Below, one piece after another: positions 60,081-64,000 of a stretch of DNA of 64,000 nucleotides. A program made the position numbers and the translations under genes. The stretch is from Ruminococcus sp. GTDB lineage: Bacteria; Bacillota_A; Clostridia; Oscillospirales; Ruminococcaceae. The stretch's first letter is position 1. Each line of letters opens with the position of its first letter. A model generated the notes under the pieces. That model saw nothing but the letters and a program-made list of their open reading frames with translations, ran no database searches and had not been told where the DNA came from. Location of the stretch: the NCBI RefSeq assembly GCF_016283395.1, contig NZ_JAEEMU010000034.1, positions 62,001 to 126,000 on the forward strand, read 5' to 3'.

Positions 60081-61706
60081 TCATATTAACTCTAAAAGCT
60101 GATCGATATTCTTCTTTCCAAACATAGGTTTTCCGTCATTGATGATCATGCAAGGCACGCTCATAACATTATATGTTTCTCTCCACGCTGGAAAATGATT
60201 GAGATCATATACCTCTGTACTCACATTCGGGTTCAATGCAGCAATGCGCTGTGCGCTCATGACAAGCTCTGGGCACATCGTGCAGGACAGCGACACCAGA
60301 ATGCGAATATCCGTTTGCTTGTTGATGCTCTGTGCCTTTGCTTTCAGCACATCATCAAGTGGCTGACCAGGACCTGCCGCATTGTATAATCCAAGCATAA
60401 AAGAAGTAAACTCATGACCGCCTGGGACTCCATGAAATGCCAAGCCCAAATAGTTTCCGTTTGAGTCACATATCTGAACCATTGGTCTGTCATCAACCGG
60501 TTCTTGATTCTCCTGTATAATGAGTTTGTCCGTCAGCTTTGCCATTTCGTACATATAAGTCTTCAATTCAACAGACAATGCCGAATCATCTAGATACAGC
60601 TTCAACAAGAGCTGTCTTTCCATTCTTGCAAAGACAGTCTGCATTTGCTGAATCATATCTGATGAAAACAACGTACTGTCTGTATTCGTATCTACTTTCG
60701 ATTGTGAAGATACGCTTTTTGCCGCTTCAGGCTTTTGCGGAATGTGACCGGTTTTACGCTGCATGGATTGTGCGTACTTTTCAAGTTCCGTTGCAGCCAA
60801 TGCCGCATCGCCAACAGCAGTAACGACCTGACGTAACGGCTTTACACATACATCACCGGCAGCATACAAACCGGGGATATTTGTTTTCTGTGACCTGTCG
60901 GTAATAATATACCCTTGTGAATCAAGCTCTGCAATGTCCTTGACAAGTGCCGTAGAGGGTTCGTATCCTGCAAAGACAAAGATACCGAAGGTATCATTCG
61001 TATCCGCCGTATAGGTCGTGATCTCGTCGGTTTTGTTGTTTCTATACGTGATAGTTTTTAATGAATCCTCTCCAGTCACTTCAAGCACTTCGGTATTGTA
61101 GAGGATGGTAATATCCTTGTGTTCCTTTGTCTCACGAGCAACTGCCTCGGCACAGGTAAAATCATCTCCACGGACAAGAACAGTCACATGACTTGCATAT
61201 TTTGTGAGGAATACACTTTCTTCCGCAGCAGCATAGCCGCCACCAATTACGAATACCGGCTTCCCAGTGAAAAACTCACCATCGCAAGTCGCACAATACG
61301 CAAAACCGTGTCCTCTAAATTCTGCCTCACCCTTAAAGCCAATCATTCGTGGATGCGCTCCCGTTGCCAGCAGGATGCCAAAGCATTTCAGATTTCCCTT
61401 TGAGGTTTTTACCGTCTTAATATCGTCAGTCACATCCAGTGAACTTACCTCTGTAAGCAGGAATTCTGCTCCGAATCGTTCAGCCTGTTTGCGCATTGCG
61501 TTAGTAAGGGTATTGCCGTCGGTGTGCAAGATACCAGGATAGTTGACCACCTCGGACGTGATTGTAATCTGACCGCCGAATTTTTCTTTTTCAACGACCA
61601 AAACCCTGTACCTTGCTCGTGCAAGATATAAGGCTGCTGTCAGACCGGCAGGTCCGCCACCGATGATTACAACATCATAAAGCTTTTTTTCATCTATATC
61701 CAGCAT
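60081..61706 (-). CDS. Thioredoxin reductase-like flavoprotein fused to an AhpF-type disulfide domain
   Basis: The protein has 541 residues. Residues 8-315 form a thioredoxin reductase module with FAD loop GGGPAG (16), redox pair CATC (138-141), NADPH loop GGGYAAAEE (155) and the closing AAGDV. A Ser/Lys-rich linker (315-345) leads to a double thioredoxin-like domain (about 350-541) with CTMC (475-478). AhpF has the same parts in reverse order (disulfide domain first). It starts in the ahpC stop (1-bp overlap), so it most likely reduces AhpC with NAD(P)H. A flipped AhpF is uncommon. Confidence 0.92.
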   Translation of the reverse strand: MLDIDEKKLYDVVIIGGGPAGLTAALYLARARYRVLVVEKEKFGGQITITSEVVNYPGILHTDGNTLTNAMRKQAERFGAEFLLTEVSSLDVTDDIKTVKTSKGNLKCFGILLATGAHPRMIGFKGEAEFRGHGFAYCATCDGEFFTGKPVFVIGGGYAAAEESVFLTKYASHVTVLVRGDDFTCAEAVARETKEHKDITILYNTEVLEVTGEDSLKTITYRNNKTDEITTYTADTNDTFGIFVFAGYEPSTALVKDIAELDSQGYIITDRSQKTNIPGLYAAGDVCVKPLRQVVTAVGDAALAATELEKYAQSMQRKTGHIPQKPEAAKSVSSQSKVDTNTDSTLFSSDMIQQMQTVFARMERQLLLKLYLDDSALSVELKTYMYEMAKLTDKLIIQENQEPVDDRPMVQICDSNGNYLGLAFHGVPGGHEFTSFMLGLYNAAGPGQPLDDVLKAKAQSINKQTDIRILVSLSCTMCPELVMSAQRIAALNPNVSTEVYDLNHFPAWRETYNVMSVPCMIINDGKPMFGKKNIDQLLELI

Positions 61707-62269
61707 TACAGCATCCCCACAAGGTCAAGGCTGGGCTTGAGCGTTTCCGCACCGGGCTGCCACTTGGCTGGGCAAACCTCATCGCCGTGTTCATGAACGA
61801 ACTGTAAAGCCTGTACCTTTCTAAAAAGCTCCTCTGCATTTCTTCCGACATTTCCGGCATTGACCTCATATGCCACGATCTTGCCTTCTGGATTTACCAC
61901 GAAGGTGCCGCGTTCAGCCATTCCGTCTGCTTCAATCAGAACGTCGAAATCTCTGCAAAGTGCATGAGTCGGGTCTGCAAGCATCGGGTATTCAAGCTTT
62001 TTAATGCGTTCGGAGGAATCGTGCCAAGCCTTGTGAACAAAATGAGTATCCGCAGATACGGAATAGATTTCACAACTGATTTTCGTGAATTCTGCATACT
62101 TGTTCTGCAAATCTTCTAACTCTGTCGGGCAAACGAAGGTGAAATCTGCTGGATAGAAGAAGAAAACACTCCACTTACCTATGATATCACCCTTGCTGAC
62201 TTTCCTGAATTCTCCGTTCTGATATGCCTGAACAGAAAAATCGCTTACTTCCTTGTTGATCAATGACAT
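61706..62269 (-). CDS. ahpC: Peroxiredoxin AhpC
   Basis: The protein has 187 residues, the standard typical 2-Cys AhpC size. The peroxidatic Cys is C47 in FTFVCPTE and the resolving Cys is C166 in DEVCPAKW. It reduces peroxides, protecting this anaerobe, and receives electrons from the fused reductase encoded 1 bp downstream. The promoter at 62350 and a nearby dyad suggest regulation. Confidence 0.97.
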   Translation of the reverse strand: MSLINKEVSDFSVQAYQNGEFRKVSKGDIIGKWSVFFFYPADFTFVCPTELEDLQNKYAEFTKISCEIYSVSADTHFVHKAWHDSSERIKKLEYPMLADPTHALCRDFDVLIEADGMAERGTFVVNPEGKIVAYEVNAGNVGRNAEELFRKVQALQFVHEHGDEVCPAKWQPGAETLKPSLDLVGML

Positions 62270-62325
62270 TTAACATCACTCCTTGAAAAATAAAGTGCAG
62301 CATATACTTGATGTAACTAAAGCAT

Positions 62326-62378
62326 CATGTGTTTGTATACACTAACATGAGTATAGCACATAACTGAAAATATTTCAA
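62326..62378 (-). promoter_or_regulatory. ahpC promoter and dyad near the start site
   Basis: On the minus strand, TTGAAA (62378-62373), a 17-bp spacer and TATACT (62355-62350). A 24-bp imperfect dyad (62349-62326, gtgta/taca centre and catg ends) covers the start site, the place for a peroxide-responsive repressor. It is not a canonical PerR box. Confidence 0.65.
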
Positions 62379-62480
62379 GAGGTTTTGGGTATTTTTAGTG
62401 GCTGCTTTTTAGTGAATTTTGTGAAACTTTCATTTTACGAATTAGGTCTGTACCGATATAATGTAAATACATAAAGCATA

Positions 62481-62499
62481 ACCGCCCATGAAGGGCGGT
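62481..62499 (-). terminator. Terminator after the dockerin protein gene
   Basis: The stem accgccc/gggcggt with an atgaa loop lies 20 bp after the stop codon at 62519. The T-tract is weak. Confidence 0.65.
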
Positions 62500-62518
62500 A
62501 ATCATATTAGAAAATTTC

Positions 62519-64000
62519 TTAATTCTTTTTCATATATTCTTCCATTGACATCGGAGTTTCTTTTGTAGTCGATACATATGCGTAGTACGAAAGAATATTG
62601 GAAGCATCTACTGCATTAATTAATCCATCATGATTTACATCTGCCGCAAGCTTCTGTTCCTCATCATATCCACCATCCTGATTTGTTGAGATCATAGCAT
62701 AATATGCAAGAACTGATGAAGCGTCAACAGCATTGATCTGTTTATCATTATTCACATCTCCAAGTGTGTAGGTTATAGGTTTTACTGGAGTTGTTGTCGT
62801 TGTTGTGGACTGAGCTGTATTTGTCATTGTTGATGTCGCAGTTGTTGTAGAGCCAATTACAGTTGTCGTGAACGTGTTCGTAGTCGTTGAGTTTGTATTA
62901 TTTGATGTTGAGGTAGTTGTTGTAGTCGTAGCAGTCGTTTCCTTGGTTGTTGTGGTAGTTGAGGCTGTAGTTGTAGTGCTTGTCGAAGTAAGTGATGTTG
63001 TAGTAGTTGTTGAAGTTGCAGAACCTGATACTGATGTTGTTGATACAGCAACGGGAATATCTATGCTCAGTTCTCCGTCATTATTTACTGAAATGGTACC
63101 ATTTGCTTTTATATAAGGCAGATATCGTTTCAGCGTTGAAGCGCTTACGTACTTGCCGAGTCCGTTCGTAAGCAAACCTGATACTTCGGCATAAACACTT
63201 ACATCAGCACTTGTTATGGCTCCGGTAATATTTACCGGATTTCCGTTTGGTACGTAAATACCGCCCTTTTCACCTTTAATACAGATATTGCCGCTCAGAT
63301 TTACCGTACCTTTTGTCATGCACTTAAGACCATAATCTTTATCACTTAATATCTTTCCACCTGATATATTCACTATACAGTCTGAAGGAGAGCCACTGAC
63401 TGCTGCTCCAATGTCTGAGTGCATCTCTCCGTCAGTTATGTTGAGAGTACCAGCAAATGTATCAGCAAGCCATACTGAATAAACGTTGGTTTTTCCGTTT
63501 TCAGCAGAGGAAGCTTTCAGTCTTCCACCCATAATGTTTATGATGCCATCTTTAGTTCTTAAAGAAAGAGCATGACTGTAGTATCCGATAATCTCTCCAC
63601 CGTAATAATCAAAACTTCCGTCATTGATCCTTACTGTTGCACAGACTGTTTTCTTATCATATCCATAAAAGTTACCGCCATAAATGGTCAGTTTATTGTA
63701 TGATGTTATAAGGTTGCTATCCGCTGTGCAAATGATCGTACCTTTTTTCTGCTGATCACTGTCCCTGATTATAACATTGCTTGTGCTGTTGCATATTATC
63801 TCAGGTATCTTTACTGTATGGCCGTTCAGGTCAAGATCAAGCATTCCGCTTATGGTTATATAGCTTTTAACGTCTACATCGCATTCAAGCTTATAAACAC
63901 CTGCAACAGGCAGAATGTCAGTTCTTTTTCAAGCTCTTTCTTCACTTTCAATGAAATCCAGCCCGTTCTTCTTTGCGAAAGTCTCCGCAGCTGAATCCTT
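62519..64000 (-). pseudogene. Beta-helix protein with Thr-rich linker and dockerin, interrupted near the right edge
   Basis: The open frame from 63844 (441 codons) has beta-helix repeats (residues 1-255, such as GIINIMGGRLKA and IVNISGGKILS). A very Thr-rich linker (about 265-355) and a C-terminal dockerin follow (GDVNNDKQINAVDAS and ADVNHDGLINAVDAS). The Met at 63844 has no ribosome site, and sense continues upstream (LPVAGVYKLECDVDVKSY) to an in-frame TGA at 63931-63929; beyond it the frame is open to the window edge (DSAAETFAKKNGLDFIE). The gene appears to carry a nonsense codon, or one lies at a sequencing error. It would be a cell-surface or cellulosome carbohydrate-binding protein. Confidence 0.72.

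Noticed and set aside
62326..62349. PerR box at the ahpC promoter
   Set aside because: The dyad does not match the usual ATTATAAT-type PerR consensus, so no regulator is named.
62868..63116. Valine-rich plus-strand frame
   Set aside because: It is the antisense of the Thr-rich dockerin linker.

Overview
The window looks like chromosome from a rumen or gut Ruminococcus (Oscillospiraceae, Bacillota), close to the R. flavefaciens / R. albus / R. champanellensis group. That is an inference. It rests on dockerin-bearing polysaccharide enzymes with Thr-rich linkers, a GH11 xylanase fused to a CE1 esterase, Firmicutes-type promoters (many TTGACA/TTGAAA-17-TATAAT), an AraR-type regulator and a T-box leader. 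No rRNA, tRNA or CRISPR array was found.

Layout. 0-6.2 kb: the end of a sortase-anchored protein, a membrane flavoprotein (ferric-reductase-like domain plus FMN-binding domain), then a PIG-L deacetylase and a YfhO membrane protein. 6.3-9.95 kb: a two-gene ABC/FtsX exporter behind a promoter carrying a perfect palindrome. 10-20.9 kb: an arabinose locus with an AraR-like repressor, an AraC-type regulator, a sugar-binding lipoprotein, an ABC ATPase and two permeases (galacto/arabinofuranose type), a FGGY kinase, araA and araD. AraR-like operators lie in both promoters. 21-22.6 kb: small housekeeping or stress genes. 22.6-24.2 kb: a secreted CBM-dockerin-CE1 esterase. 24.6-29.9 kb: a paired diguanylate cyclase and EAL phosphodiesterase, each with a LacI-like sugar-sensor domain; the EAL protein also carries a beta-helix domain. 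30.2-32.8 kb: a folate operon (HD protein, folP, folB-folK fusion, folA). 33.3-35.8 kb: a bifunctional GH11-CE1 dockerin enzyme with 36-bp repeats. 35.9-40 kb: an FAD oxidoreductase, a GDSL lipoprotein and a coupled three-gene string.

From 40.2 kb an integrated element begins, with a Tn916-type integrase and excisionase followed by a P-loop ATPase, hypothetical genes and an ImmA-like protease pair. It is followed by a very tightly packed one-direction string of eight unrelated enzyme genes (52.5 to 48.3 kb). This 40-52 kb stretch holds a nonsense codon and about six single-base frameshifts, mostly in homopolymers. None were noticed in the backbone genes on either side, except at the extreme right edge. 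The element is therefore either decaying or locally badly sequenced.

53-64 kb: a regulator/hydrolase pair, then a T-box-controlled cupin-acyl-CoA synthetase with a tandem-ACT metallo-beta-lactamase partner and a nearby MaoC-like dehydratase. Two homologous gene remnants with terminators flank that block. Next come an AhpC/thioredoxin-reductase-fusion pair and a partial, apparently interrupted beta-helix/dockerin protein.

The most promising system is the T-box acyl-CoA synthetase block. A tRNA-sensing switch on an acid-activating enzyme fits the rumen habit of making amino acids by reductive carboxylation of branched-chain or aromatic acids. The matched GGDEF/EAL pair with sugar-sensor domains is the second.
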